A stretch of 64,000 nt of DNA. Source: Methanomicrobiales archaeon (lineage in GTDB: Archaea; Halobacteriota; Methanomicrobia; Methanomicrobiales; Methanospirillaceae). Positions within the stretch are counted from its first letter, which is position 1. Every line of letters begins with the position of its first letter. The DNA is taken from assembly GCA_025350045.1 (NCBI GenBank), contig JANXYM010000002.1:1-64000 (forward strand). Reading direction: 5' to 3'. The notes beneath the pieces are model-generated. The model saw nothing but the letters and a program-made list of their open reading frames with translations. It was not told the origin of the DNA and did no database searches. This document shows positions 29,786 to 38,974 of this stretch, one piece after another. The position numbers and the translations under genes were made by a program.

Positions 29786-31105
29786 TCAACAAACCGGATA
29801 TCTGAGCAGAACAGGGTCGATATTTCCGCTGGCCTGACGGGATTGTATCAGTGAGCAGATCTCGTTCAATCCCAGTGGCACATATCCGATCACTTCCGCA
29901 CTTACATTAATTCTGCGGTCAGCGAAGTTGATGAAAGGGAAATGGCAGAGATCATTGTTGTGGTGGTGACCATGAATCGTCCAGCCATCAAAGCCTGATG
30001 GTGTATCTGCAGGATCATGGACCAGGAAGAATCTGAATCCCTGCCATTCGATCGTGCAGGAGGAGATGGCTCCCGGTTCCGCATCGTCATGGTTACCGGC
30101 AATGAATGTGATTGCGCCATGAAGTTTTTTCCGGTATTCATCCGTGCCCGGTGCATGCCTGCCGTACCGTAAATCTCCCAGGTAAAAAACCCTGCTTTTT
30201 AAAAAAATTACCCGGTTCCAGTTGTCGATAAGAACCTGGTCCATCTCTGCGACATCGGAAAAAAGGAAAGGCCGGGAACAATACCGGATAATATTGGCAT
30301 GCCCGAGGTGCAAATCCGAGATGAGAAAAATATCCCCTCCCGGATCCGGTTTATCGGTTACGAGCTCAAACCCTGTTCTTTTACGGAAGAGTGAAAGGCT
30401 GTTCTGCCAGGATGGAGATGTGTGACGTACCTCATCAAAAAGCCAGCGTTTCTCCAAAAGATCAAATTCAGCCAGTATTTCCGGCCCCTGCATTACCGTG
30501 ATCCTGAGTCCGTGCTCGTCAAGGGTTACCGGCCAGATGATCTGCCGGTTCCTGAAATGCAGTACCTTCACCAGCCATTTTAAGAATTGGGAAAGGATGC
30601 CCTTATGCGACCGATCGATATAGGGCAGTGTTTTTTCAGTTTTCCTGATCGCTGAAAAAATGGCATCCGCTTTTTTGGGATCGAGCCGGTTTGCTATGGT
30701 CACGTGAAACCATCTCTTTTCCGGGGATCCATCCCAAAGGTTAACGCTGGTGGACAGGGGAGTTAGAGCTTCAGCGATTGTTGTCGTGAGACTTTTGAGT
30801 GCATCGGAAGGCAGGACAGAAAATGCGATCACACTTCCGTGCATCCCCTCACGTCTCTCCCAACCGTTGATCATGAAAGGGACCGGCTCGTAGGGTAATG
30901 CAACCTGCCCTATGGCATCCAGAAGCTGTCCGGGGCTGATATCTTCATTGAGGTACAGGGGCCCGTACAGGGTGACGTGCGGGTGTTTCTCGGTAAATTG
31001 TTCCAGCCTGAACTTTTTTGCTATGGCAGAGATCGTCTCGTTAATCCGCCATCTGGTCCTTCCCAAGCGGATCTCGATAAGAAAAAGTTCATTCATGGAC
31101 CGCAT
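29786..31105 (-). CDS. 2H phosphoesterase (LigT/2'-5' RNA ligase-like) fused to calcineurin-like metallophosphoesterase
   Basis: N-terminal HVTLYGPLYL and HVTIANRLDP 2H motifs; C-terminal ISDLHLGHANII, YLGDLRYGR, GNHDDAE, IHGHHHN. Confidence 0.82.
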   Translation of the reverse strand: MRSMNELFLIEIRLGRTRWRINETISAIAKKFRLEQFTEKHPHVTLYGPLYLNEDISPGQLLDAIGQVALPYEPVPFMINGWERREGMHGSVIAFSVLPSDALKSLTTTIAEALTPLSTSVNLWDGSPEKRWFHVTIANRLDPKKADAIFSAIRKTEKTLPYIDRSHKGILSQFLKWLVKVLHFRNRQIIWPVTLDEHGLRITVMQGPEILAEFDLLEKRWLFDEVRHTSPSWQNSLSLFRKRTGFELVTDKPDPGGDIFLISDLHLGHANIIRYCSRPFLFSDVAEMDQVLIDNWNRVIFLKSRVFYLGDLRYGRHAPGTDEYRKKLHGAITFIAGNHDDAEPGAISSCTIEWQGFRFFLVHDPADTPSGFDGWTIHGHHHNNDLCHFPFINFADRRINVSAEVIGYVPLGLNEICSLIQSRQASGNIDPVLLRYPVC

Positions 31106-31156
31106 CCCAACAGGTATTTCTATGTGCCGTCTTTGGGATTAAATCTTTGACCCGAT

Positions 31157-31897
31157 ATGCCCGGATCAAAAATCCTATGCTTTCATGCATCCAACTCTAA
31201 CAGGATGATACACCCGGAGAATGGGAAGAACACCGGCATTACCACGCTTCTTTTCGATATGGATAACACGCTTTTTGATCTTGTCGGTGCACAGATAGAC
31301 TCCTGCCACGCGGTCACAAAATTTCTTGGAACCGGTGATGGCGACGCACTCTTTGAGTATTTCCTGCGCCCCGTCCGGGGGTTTGAATCCCATGAGAATA
31401 TCCTTGACTATATGAACGACCGCTCGCTTTCTCCTGAAGAAAAGTACAAGGATGCCTGCCGGATTTACGAGAAGGAAAAACTCCGTTCCATTACACCGTA
31501 TCCCGGTGTAATCGCTACCCTTGAAACGCTGAGGCAATGCGGTTATCCTATGGGTATTGTTACGGATGCCCATTCGAAAGATGCTACACTCCGCCTTGAA
31601 AAAGCCGGGCTTCTTGAATTTTTTTGCGGAATGGTGACATTCGACATGGTTGGCGTAAAAAAACCTTCACCCGATCCCTTCCTCGTTGCTCTTGAGATGA
31701 TGCGGGCAAAAACCCATGAGGTGCTGCTCGTGGGGGACAGCCCCCGCAGGGATATTGAACCGTGCAGGCTACTGGGTATTCGCTCAGTATATGCCCGGTA
31801 TGGCGACCGTTTTTCCGATGACCGGAGTGAGTTTTCGGCAGATTTTACCATTGATGCCATGGATGAGCTGCCGGGCATTCTGGCAAATATTACATAA
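31157..31897 (+). CDS. HAD family hydrolase
   Basis: TLLFDMDNTLFDL, GIVTDAHSKDA, VLLVGDSPRRDIEPCRLLGI; start may be ATG 31202. Confidence 0.9.
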   Translation: MPGSKILCFHASNSNRMIHPENGKNTGITTLLFDMDNTLFDLVGAQIDSCHAVTKFLGTGDGDALFEYFLRPVRGFESHENILDYMNDRSLSPEEKYKDACRIYEKEKLRSITPYPGVIATLETLRQCGYPMGIVTDAHSKDATLRLEKAGLLEFFCGMVTFDMVGVKKPSPDPFLVALEMMRAKTHEVLLVGDSPRRDIEPCRLLGIRSVYARYGDRFSDDRSEFSADFTIDAMDELPGILANIT

Positions 31898-32050
31898 AAA
31901 AGATGACGTTGATCTTTGAAAGTATGGTTTTTGCTATAAATCCTCCAAAAGGGCGCGTCCGGTTTTTTCTGGGAAAATTGCCCCTGTTTTTTATTATTTA
32001 TCGCTAAAATGACCAAAACTTAAAAAGGAAACAGATAATATTTTAAAAAT

Positions 32051-32593
32051 ATGTTTGTTCCGACCCGGATTTTTTTCACCAAGGGGGTTGGCGTTCATAA
32101 AGATCGTCTTGCTTCCTTTGAGCTTGCTCTGAGAAAGGCCGGGATAGAAAAATGCAATCTTGTGTATGTTTCGAGTATCTTTCCTCCCAATTGCAAACAG
32201 TTGTCCAGGACTGATGGATTAAAGCAACTTCTTCCGGGGGGCATTACCTTCTGCGTCATGGCACGGTACGATACCAATGAACCAAACCGGCTGGTATCCT
32301 CAGCAATCGGTCTTGCCCTGCCCAAGGACTCGGAGGAATACGGGTATCTTTCCGAGCATCACGCGTATGGAGAAACCCAGGAAAAGACCGGGGAATATGC
32401 CGAAGACCTTGCCGCAACCATGCTGGCTACTACGCTGGGTATCGAATTCGATGTCAACCTCGCATGGCAGGAACGCGAGCAGATCTACAAGGCAAGCGGC
32501 AAGATCATCAAGACCAAAAATACCTGCCAGTCTGCAGAAGGGGACAAAAACGGTCTCTGGACAACAACCATTGCGGTTGCTGTTTTTCTCTGA
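32051..32593 (+). CDS. pdaD: pyruvoyl-dependent arginine decarboxylase
   Basis: [49 protein letters not shown]. Confidence 0.93.
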   Translation: MFVPTRIFFTKGVGVHKDRLASFELALRKAGIEKCNLVYVSSIFPPNCKQLSRTDGLKQLLPGGITFCVMARYDTNEPNRLVSSAIGLALPKDSEEYGYLSEHHAYGETQEKTGEYAEDLAATMLATTLGIEFDVNLAWQEREQIYKASGKIIKTKNTCQSAEGDKNGLWTTTIAVAVFL

Positions 32594-32703
32594 TTTTTTT
32601 AGTGCTGGTCTATTCTTTAAGATAAGGGCATGAACAAGAGTTCGCACCCGTATAACACAAATCTTATACACCTTTTAAAAAAATCGTGGAGCCAACCCAC
32701 CTC

Positions 32704-32841
32704 ATGCTGGCGTCGCTGCGGAACCTTGCTTTGGCTCTCACCATGAAGATGGCGTATAAAAAGAATATCCTGTACCCGGACCGCTCCAAATGCTGCCCTG
32801 TCGGGTACGGTACAATCCGGGTGGGGTTTGGGGCAAAATGA
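32704..32841 (+). CDS. candidate 45-aa small protein
   Basis: MLASLRNLALALTMKMAYKKNILYPDRSKCCPVGYGTIRVGFGAK; TATA-like tcttataca upstream; not in ORF track. Confidence 0.3.
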   Translation: MLASLRNLALALTMKMAYKKNILYPDRSKCCPVGYGTIRVGFGAK

Positions 32842-32932
32842 TGCACCATCACAAGGCTCTCCCTCTCCCGGGAAGAGGAAATCATCCTCCCGGTTGCCGC
32901 AAAAAAAAAATAACGGGAGAAAGAAAAAATTT

Positions 32933-33703
32933 TCAAAATATTTTTGCCGGCTCTTGTGCGAGTGACCGTATCTTTTCTGCAAGCTCCCGTACGACAACCC
33001 GTGCGGGACTATTCCGGGGAATCTGTGACACGGGTGTTGCGGCAAGGTCAGCCGCCTCCACGTGGGGATCATCCGGAAGAATTGCGATCGGGATCTCATT
33101 GCCAATATCGACCGGTGCTGTGCCGGTTTTGTATTTATTGAACACGATATGGATCTTTCCCGGTTCGAGTCCCAGCTGGATAGCGATCTCCCGTATCCGC
33201 GAGATCGTACGCAGACCCCGTGCACCCGGGTCACTTACGATTAAGAGCATATCGGGTTTTCCGATGGTCCCCCTGCTGATATGCTCCATGCCCGCTTCGG
33301 TGTCAATGACAATGAACCGGTATTCCCGCTCCAGTTCGGTCATACATTCGGACAGGAGATCGTTTGCAAAACAGTAACACCCGCTGCCCTCCGGCCTTCC
33401 CATGGCGACAAGGTCAAAGCCTTCTGCCTCAACAAGCGCCTGCCGGAACCTGAAGCGGACATAATCGTGCCGGTTCATGCCGGGAGGGATCCTGCGACTG
33501 AAGGCTTCCTCCCGCATGCTGCCCAGACTCTCACTGACGGTAACCCCGAGTGCCTCATGAAGATTGGCATTGGGATCTGCATCAACCGCAAGCACCGGTC
33601 TTTCCCCCATATCAATGAACGAACGAACGAGCAGTGAGCTCAGTGTGGTCTTTCCGGTTCCGCCTTTCCCGGAAACGACAATAGTGAACGGATGATTTGA
33701 CAT
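32933..33703 (-). CDS. CooC/AcsF-type nickel-insertion ATPase
   Basis: MSNHPFTIVVSGKGGTGKTTLSSLLVRSF...DADPNANLHEALG...VIDTEAGMEHISRGT; operon context. Confidence 0.85.
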   Translation of the reverse strand: MSNHPFTIVVSGKGGTGKTTLSSLLVRSFIDMGERPVLAVDADPNANLHEALGVTVSESLGSMREEAFSRRIPPGMNRHDYVRFRFRQALVEAEGFDLVAMGRPEGSGCYCFANDLLSECMTELEREYRFIVIDTEAGMEHISRGTIGKPDMLLIVSDPGARGLRTISRIREIAIQLGLEPGKIHIVFNKYKTGTAPVDIGNEIPIAILPDDPHVEAADLAATPVSQIPRNSPARVVVRELAEKIRSLAQEPAKIF

Positions 33704-33723
33704 AGTAAAAATCCACCCCGCGA

Positions 33724-34761
33724 TTACCCGGTGTAGTTCTGGCGTATACGTTCTGAAATTTCCGCAGCAGCCTGCATTATTGCCCGGGCCATGGGGCGTT
33801 CGGCAAAACGGATCCCGCAACTCGGGGTAATGAGTGACTGGGCATCAAAGAGTGCTTCTGGCATACGACTGCAGAGCTGCGTGCGGATCCCGAGATATCT
33901 GTTGTAAAGCGAATCGGTGGTTTCCGGAGTAAAGAGCTGGGGATCTGAAGGAACAATGCCCCATGCCACAACTCCCCCGCGCTCCATATAGGCAACGATG
34001 GTATCAGCATACAACAGGAACTCTTTTGCCGTTGTGTAGGCATCCAGTGAGACGACGGATGGGTTGAGCCCGAGGATAAAATCCCAGTCGGTATTCGAAC
34101 AGCAGTGAATTCCCAGTCCCCCTTCCACCAGTGCTGCAGCATCTTCCCAGTTGGCCTTTACCGTTTCGCGGTCAATGGGGACAACTGAAGACCCCAGGGA
34201 AGCCAGATAGGGTTCGTCAAGCACAATAAGGGTCTCTTTCACCCCGGTCTTTTCCTGCATCTCTGCTTCGCACCAGCGTGCCTTGAGAGCCAGCATCTTT
34301 CCCAGTACGTCAGCTAACTGGGTGTCAAAATAGATCGGGCGCTTGGCCTCGTCGACCACCTGCATACCGAATGTGACCGGCCCGGTGATTTGGAACTTTA
34401 AGATACTGGTGTCAGGAAGCTTGCGCTTCATCATCTCAATGAATGCGGATGAATATTCGGTGTGCATGCCATACGGGGCAAAATTTCTCTCAACATAATC
34501 CATGTACACCTGTTCCATAGCTGCAGTATTGTCAGACGCACTGTCAAAGAAGAGCCGTTCATCCCGTATGATCCGCCCGGGCAGCTGTTCAGAATCATTA
34601 AAAACAATTCTCTCCAGCAATCCCCTGCGGGGTAAGGAGGGGATATAGGGAAAAGAAGGAAAGATCTCCAGCACATCGCCACAGGCTTCGTGCGGGTCTA
34701 CATTGGGAAGTGAGCCGATACCGGTTGCCCGGGAATGAGGGGGAGAGATCATCCTGGCCAC
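33724..34761 (-). CDS. core (folate-independent) methionine synthase-like / UROD-MetE fold methyltransferase
   Basis: ATGIGSLPNVDPHEAC, ITGPVTFGMQVVD, VLDEPYLASLGSS, GIHCCSNTDWDFIL, VAWGIVPS, LITPSCGIRF. Confidence 0.75.
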   Translation of the reverse strand: MARMISPPHSRATGIGSLPNVDPHEACGDVLEIFPSFPYIPSLPRRGLLERIVFNDSEQLPGRIIRDERLFFDSASDNTAAMEQVYMDYVERNFAPYGMHTEYSSAFIEMMKRKLPDTSILKFQITGPVTFGMQVVDEAKRPIYFDTQLADVLGKMLALKARWCEAEMQEKTGVKETLIVLDEPYLASLGSSVVPIDRETVKANWEDAAALVEGGLGIHCCSNTDWDFILGLNPSVVSLDAYTTAKEFLLYADTIVAYMERGGVVAWGIVPSDPQLFTPETTDSLYNRYLGIRTQLCSRMPEALFDAQSLITPSCGIRFAERPMARAIMQAAAEISERIRQNYTG

Positions 34762-34767
34762 GTGTCC

Positions 34768-36669
34768 TCACTCCTTTGCAATACGGCAGGAATCCAGGAT
34801 CTTCTGAACCGTGGGAAAGAGCGTGAGATCGGTATGGGGCAGGAACGTGCTGGAGGTGTACTCATCCATGAATGACGATTCAGCATTCAGCTCAATATAG
34901 GCAACCTGGCATGCGATATCATCGAGAGTTTTTCTCTTCCTCCGGTTGACGAGTGCGATATTTGCACCGGTTACTGCACCGTTTCCGATATTGATGATCT
35001 TGTCAACCCCGATCTCAGGGATGAGGCCGATGATGGTTGCATTCTTCTTGTTGATATAATTGCCAAACGCCCCCGCAAAATAAATCGTCGTGATCTCACG
35101 GCGGGTAATCCCCGCCTGTTTCATCAGGGTCAGGCAGGCTGCATGCACGGATGCCTTGCTCATGATCAGGTTTTTGATATCATTTTCGGTAATGACAATA
35201 TCTTTTCCCATATCCGTCTCGGCTGCCCACGCGATTACGTATTCAGGGAAGTGACCGCCAGTTCGTATCCGCGGGTTGGCAATCCCGGTGTTTATGCGCC
35301 CGGTCCGGTCAATCACACAGGTACAGAGCAGTTCTGCCAACAGATCGATCAATCCTGATCCACAGATGCCGCGGGGTTTTAGGGAGTTGATAGTGGTATA
35401 CACCGGGTTTAACGTGTCCGGCTCAATAGTGATCTTTTCAATTGCACCCGGGTTTGCCCGCATGCCAAAGAGCACTTCGCCACCTTCCAGTGCGGGGCCG
35501 GCGGCACCTGCACACGAGAACATCCACTCGCGGTTGCCGAGTACGACTTCAAAATTGGTACCGATATCGATCAGGAGGGAGATATCTTCTTTCTCACTCA
35601 TGCCGCAGGCAAGGATATCGGCAATGATATCACCCCCGATAAAATCGCTGACTGCCGGAAAGACAAAGAGTCCACCATTCGGGTTACAGGCGATGCCGAT
35701 CCTGCCCGTTGCCACTGAAAGTGCCCTGCGCACCACCGGAACATAGGGTTCTGCAATCATGTAGGCCGGATCAATGCCGAGTAACATGTGTGTCATCACG
35801 GTATTGCCTGCGACCACCACCTCGTAGATATCCTCACGGTCGATTCCTGCCGTATTTGAGGCAGTGGTGATGGCTGCATTGATACTCTCCGTAGCAAGTG
35901 CCTGAAGTTTTGAAAGTCCGTTCTTGCGGGCAAAATTCACCCGGGCAAGGATATCCTCCCCGCAACTGATCTGGCGGTTGTAATTCGATGCAATACTGAC
36001 TACCTTACCCGAACCGAGATCCCAGAGATACACCACGATGGTTGTGGAACCCAGGTCGACTGCGGCACCATAGAGTCGTTTTGCAGTATCATTTTCCTGC
36101 AGGTCCACAAGCCGGTAACCCCCGGGCACCAGTGCTACCGTCCCGGTCGCTTTCCACTCGGCATGGCGCAGGATTGCCGGGATCTCCCGGAGCACCTCTA
36201 AAGGAACATACATCTTCTCTGCAGCCGGCCCGCCGTTTTTCTGGATACCCCAGAGCAACCGGGAAAGATCCGGCGATGGATCGGAAATGGTGGGAGGCTG
36301 GAGTTCAACATAATATTTCCTGACGGACGGGTGAAAATCAATGGTTGCTTCCAGCCCGTTAATGAGAATCTTCTGTTCCTGGATAAGGGTGCTTTCGGGC
36401 ACCTGTACCTGCAGATCGCTTTCTACCGTAGTCTCACAGGCAAGACAAGCCCCCCGGGCAAGTTCGTCTTGAGAAAAAAACCGTCCGTATTTCTGCCGGT
36501 CAAAACTGGTCTTACCTGACTGGACATAGACAATGCATTTACCGCATTTTCCCTGTCCCCCGCAGACAACATTGATATTCAGACCTGCACGCTGGGCTGC
36601 ATCCAGTATCGTGCTGCCCGTTTCAACTTCGATCTTACGATAACTGGGAAGAAAAGTAACTGTGCGCAT
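34768..36669 (-). CDS. RACo-type ASKHA ATPase, reductive activator of corrinoid protein (2Fe-2S N-terminus)
   Basis: VVCGGQGKCGKCIVYVQSGK 2Fe-2S motif; AAVDLGSTTIVVYLWDL; GDIIADILACGMSEKEDISLLIDIGTNFEVVLGN; CGSGLIDLLAELL. Confidence 0.9.
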   Translation of the reverse strand: MRTVTFLPSYRKIEVETGSTILDAAQRAGLNINVVCGGQGKCGKCIVYVQSGKTSFDRQKYGRFFSQDELARGACLACETTVESDLQVQVPESTLIQEQKILINGLEATIDFHPSVRKYYVELQPPTISDPSPDLSRLLWGIQKNGGPAAEKMYVPLEVLREIPAILRHAEWKATGTVALVPGGYRLVDLQENDTAKRLYGAAVDLGSTTIVVYLWDLGSGKVVSIASNYNRQISCGEDILARVNFARKNGLSKLQALATESINAAITTASNTAGIDREDIYEVVVAGNTVMTHMLLGIDPAYMIAEPYVPVVRRALSVATGRIGIACNPNGGLFVFPAVSDFIGGDIIADILACGMSEKEDISLLIDIGTNFEVVLGNREWMFSCAGAAGPALEGGEVLFGMRANPGAIEKITIEPDTLNPVYTTINSLKPRGICGSGLIDLLAELLCTCVIDRTGRINTGIANPRIRTGGHFPEYVIAWAAETDMGKDIVITENDIKNLIMSKASVHAACLTLMKQAGITRREITTIYFAGAFGNYINKKNATIIGLIPEIGVDKIINIGNGAVTGANIALVNRRKRKTLDDIACQVAYIELNAESSFMDEYTSSTFLPHTDLTLFPTVQKILDSCRIAKE

Positions 36670-38004
36670 TTATTTTTTCCACTCCTCGTGTAAAAACTCT
36701 CCAATTTCAGCTGCATCCCGCGGTCCGACCAGTACTTTCCACCCGGTCAGGTCTTCGATCCTGCCCGAGAGCGGGGATGCATATCCCGGTATGATAAGTA
36801 TCCTGTGGGATACCTCATCTTCCAAGGCAAATTTTTTAATCGAGTCATTTACCAGCGTCTCGCTCAGTTTTCCCGCTGCCACAGCCGTAAGAACCGAGAG
36901 TCCTTCAGTGTCGACAATCAGCATAAAGCAGGGCAGACGCGTTGATTCCAGATACCCCTGGAGGGTGAAGAACGTGAGCGAGAAGTTCACGGTCATTAAG
37001 ACCGGAGCGTCCTTTCCCGGATTGCCGATACGATAGAGTCCGGGGTTCATCTGGATAGGTTTCTGGGGATCGGTGTAGATATTCTGGCGAAGGGTCAGTG
37101 CTGCTTTTGCCGATGCCGGTGAAAGAGGGGCAGAGATGATGACAGAAGCATATTTTGTTATGCCAAGGGTGATTGCTGCATCCGGTAACTCCATTAACGA
37201 GGCATCGAGGAGGACCGGGTACCCGAGATCAGGTGCTGCCCGGGTGATCGCAAGCTGACGAATCGTTGTGGACCGGATCATGAAATCCCGTAATGATGCC
37301 GGGAAGAGATCCAGGATGAGATCCTGTACACCGTCTGATGTACAGTCCCGGGTCAGCTGTGCGAGTTCATCGATGGTTTTTCCTTTCACTACCAGCGGGC
37401 AGTCATGCTGTTTTGCCAGTGCACAGAACTCAGTGCGGTTTTCCGGTGTGGCGGCGTGGATAAGCGGACGGTAGGTTCCGCAGAGTGCAAGGGCTGCGGA
37501 GAGTGCTGCAGGGTCTGCAGTCACCAGCACCAGGGGCAGATCTGCAATCTTTTCAACGGTACCGACCGCCCGGGCAAATATCTCGGCAGAACCGCTGGCA
37601 TTCTCTATCGCAATACCATTAAACCGGAGATCCGCTCCCACCCGGGTAAAAAATTCGTCCCTTACCCGCGCAGTCACCCCGGAAATCTCATACGGGGGCA
37701 TGGTATCAGGGACCCGAAACATGATTCCCGGAGGGTGATAAAATGTTTTTTCATGACGATAGAGCACAAACTCTTCACCCACAGCAAAAGAATGTTCCCC
37801 GATACCGAGTTTTACTAGTCGTATGGGCGGGCGGGTCGTAGCACCCAGCACTGATTTGGCCTCCTCATCCAGGTACGGGCAGAGTGATATATCCGCTTTA
37901 CCGCCGGCAAGTTTCATGGCAAAGGTAAGGCAGGTGGGATCTCCGCACTCCTTGCAGTTTTTCCGGGGCAGAAGTTTGTAGATGTCAAGAGCTTTTAAGG
38001 CCAT
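36670..38004 (-). CDS. acsC: corrinoid/Fe-S protein large (gamma) subunit of acetyl-CoA synthase pathway
   Basis: MALKALDIYKLLPRKNCKECGDPTCLTFAMKLAGGKADISLCPYLDEEA 4Fe-4S motif; start reset to 38004. Confidence 0.92.
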   Translation of the reverse strand: MALKALDIYKLLPRKNCKECGDPTCLTFAMKLAGGKADISLCPYLDEEAKSVLGATTRPPIRLVKLGIGEHSFAVGEEFVLYRHEKTFYHPPGIMFRVPDTMPPYEISGVTARVRDEFFTRVGADLRFNGIAIENASGSAEIFARAVGTVEKIADLPLVLVTADPAALSAALALCGTYRPLIHAATPENRTEFCALAKQHDCPLVVKGKTIDELAQLTRDCTSDGVQDLILDLFPASLRDFMIRSTTIRQLAITRAAPDLGYPVLLDASLMELPDAAITLGITKYASVIISAPLSPASAKAALTLRQNIYTDPQKPIQMNPGLYRIGNPGKDAPVLMTVNFSLTFFTLQGYLESTRLPCFMLIVDTEGLSVLTAVAAGKLSETLVNDSIKKFALEDEVSHRILIIPGYASPLSGRIEDLTGWKVLVGPRDAAEIGEFLHEEWKK

Positions 38005-38005
38005 G

Positions 38006-38974
38006 TTATCCCTCCCCGCCAGCGATTTTTCCGGGAGTAAGGCTGCCAAATGCTTTCCTGAGCAAAGGGATTGTCCTCGGGTGCCGGACACAGATGATCT
38101 CTGCACCGGCAATTGCGGCCGCAAGCCCGGTGGTAAACTCCCACTGAACAGCAATATCGTCAAGGATTGCGGGTTCTGATTCCCTCACTTCTTTGACGGT
38201 TAATGAATCTATGGCAGAACAGATGATTGGCATGGCAAGATCAGCATCACCTTTCAGCGCAGAAAAACGGATTCGTTCCATGGCGGAGTATGAATATTCA
38301 AATCCGTATCCCAGTGAACCGGTATAGGGATCGATGATGATATGGTCCCGGGATACCCCGATCTCTTTTAAGAGAATATTCAGCTGTTTTGCCAGGTTGA
38401 CATCTATGGGGGACTGGGCGATCACGGAATGATCGTAGGCCATAGCAGCAGCAGCAATACTGCGGTACCTGCCCGCTTCTGCTGTCCCAAGCAGCATACG
38501 TTCTCCCTGTCCGGCTTCCCCGCATTTTAAGAATACCTCGCTGTCGATCTTTGGTTCATTACTCCCCTCGATGATAAGGGGCAGGCCGGTACCGGACAGA
38601 ACGGTCTCTATGGTCGTCCCCACAGACGCTATATCGGAAAAATCCCGCTTACGGGTGCTGGTCAGGTACAGTCTTACCATGTCTGCTCCATACACGGTCT
38701 CTGCTGCATGTGCCCATTCCCCGGAATTATGTACCATATCCCCGCAATAGTTCGTTACAATCGGGGACCAGTATTGCGGATTATCGCAAATCTCAAGCGT
38801 AATGAGCGGGGAAGAAGAACCCTGGATCTTTTCAAGGAAGGGAAGGGTTTTTTCCCCGCCGATCCGGTATGAGATCCTCCGGGTTCCCCCCTCAGATTTT
38901 GTTGCGCCGAGCTGTACGCAGGCAATCGAACCGCTCCAGCCAAAATTCAGATCGAATCCCATGATTTTGATCAC
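38006..38974 (-). CDS. acsD: corrinoid/Fe-S protein small (delta) subunit
   Basis: TIM-barrel CFeSP small subunit: VLSGTGLPLIIEGSNEPKIDSEVF, IIDPYTGSLGYGFEYSYSAMERIR. Confidence 0.9.
   Translation of the reverse strand: MIKIMGFDLNFGWSGSIACVQLGATKSEGGTRRISYRIGGEKTLPFLEKIQGSSSPLITLEICDNPQYWSPIVTNYCGDMVHNSGEWAHAAETVYGADMVRLYLTSTRKRDFSDIASVGTTIETVLSGTGLPLIIEGSNEPKIDSEVFLKCGEAGQGERMLLGTAEAGRYRSIAAAAMAYDHSVIAQSPIDVNLAKQLNILLKEIGVSRDHIIIDPYTGSLGYGFEYSYSAMERIRFSALKGDADLAMPIICSAIDSLTVKEVRESEPAILDDIAVQWEFTTGLAAAIAGAEIICVRHPRTIPLLRKAFGSLTPGKIAGGEG

Noticed and set aside
38005-38163. N-terminal extension of the AcsC ORF
   Set aside because: Overlaps AcsD coding sequence in another frame; the 4Fe-4S domain starts at MALKALDIYKLLP (38004).
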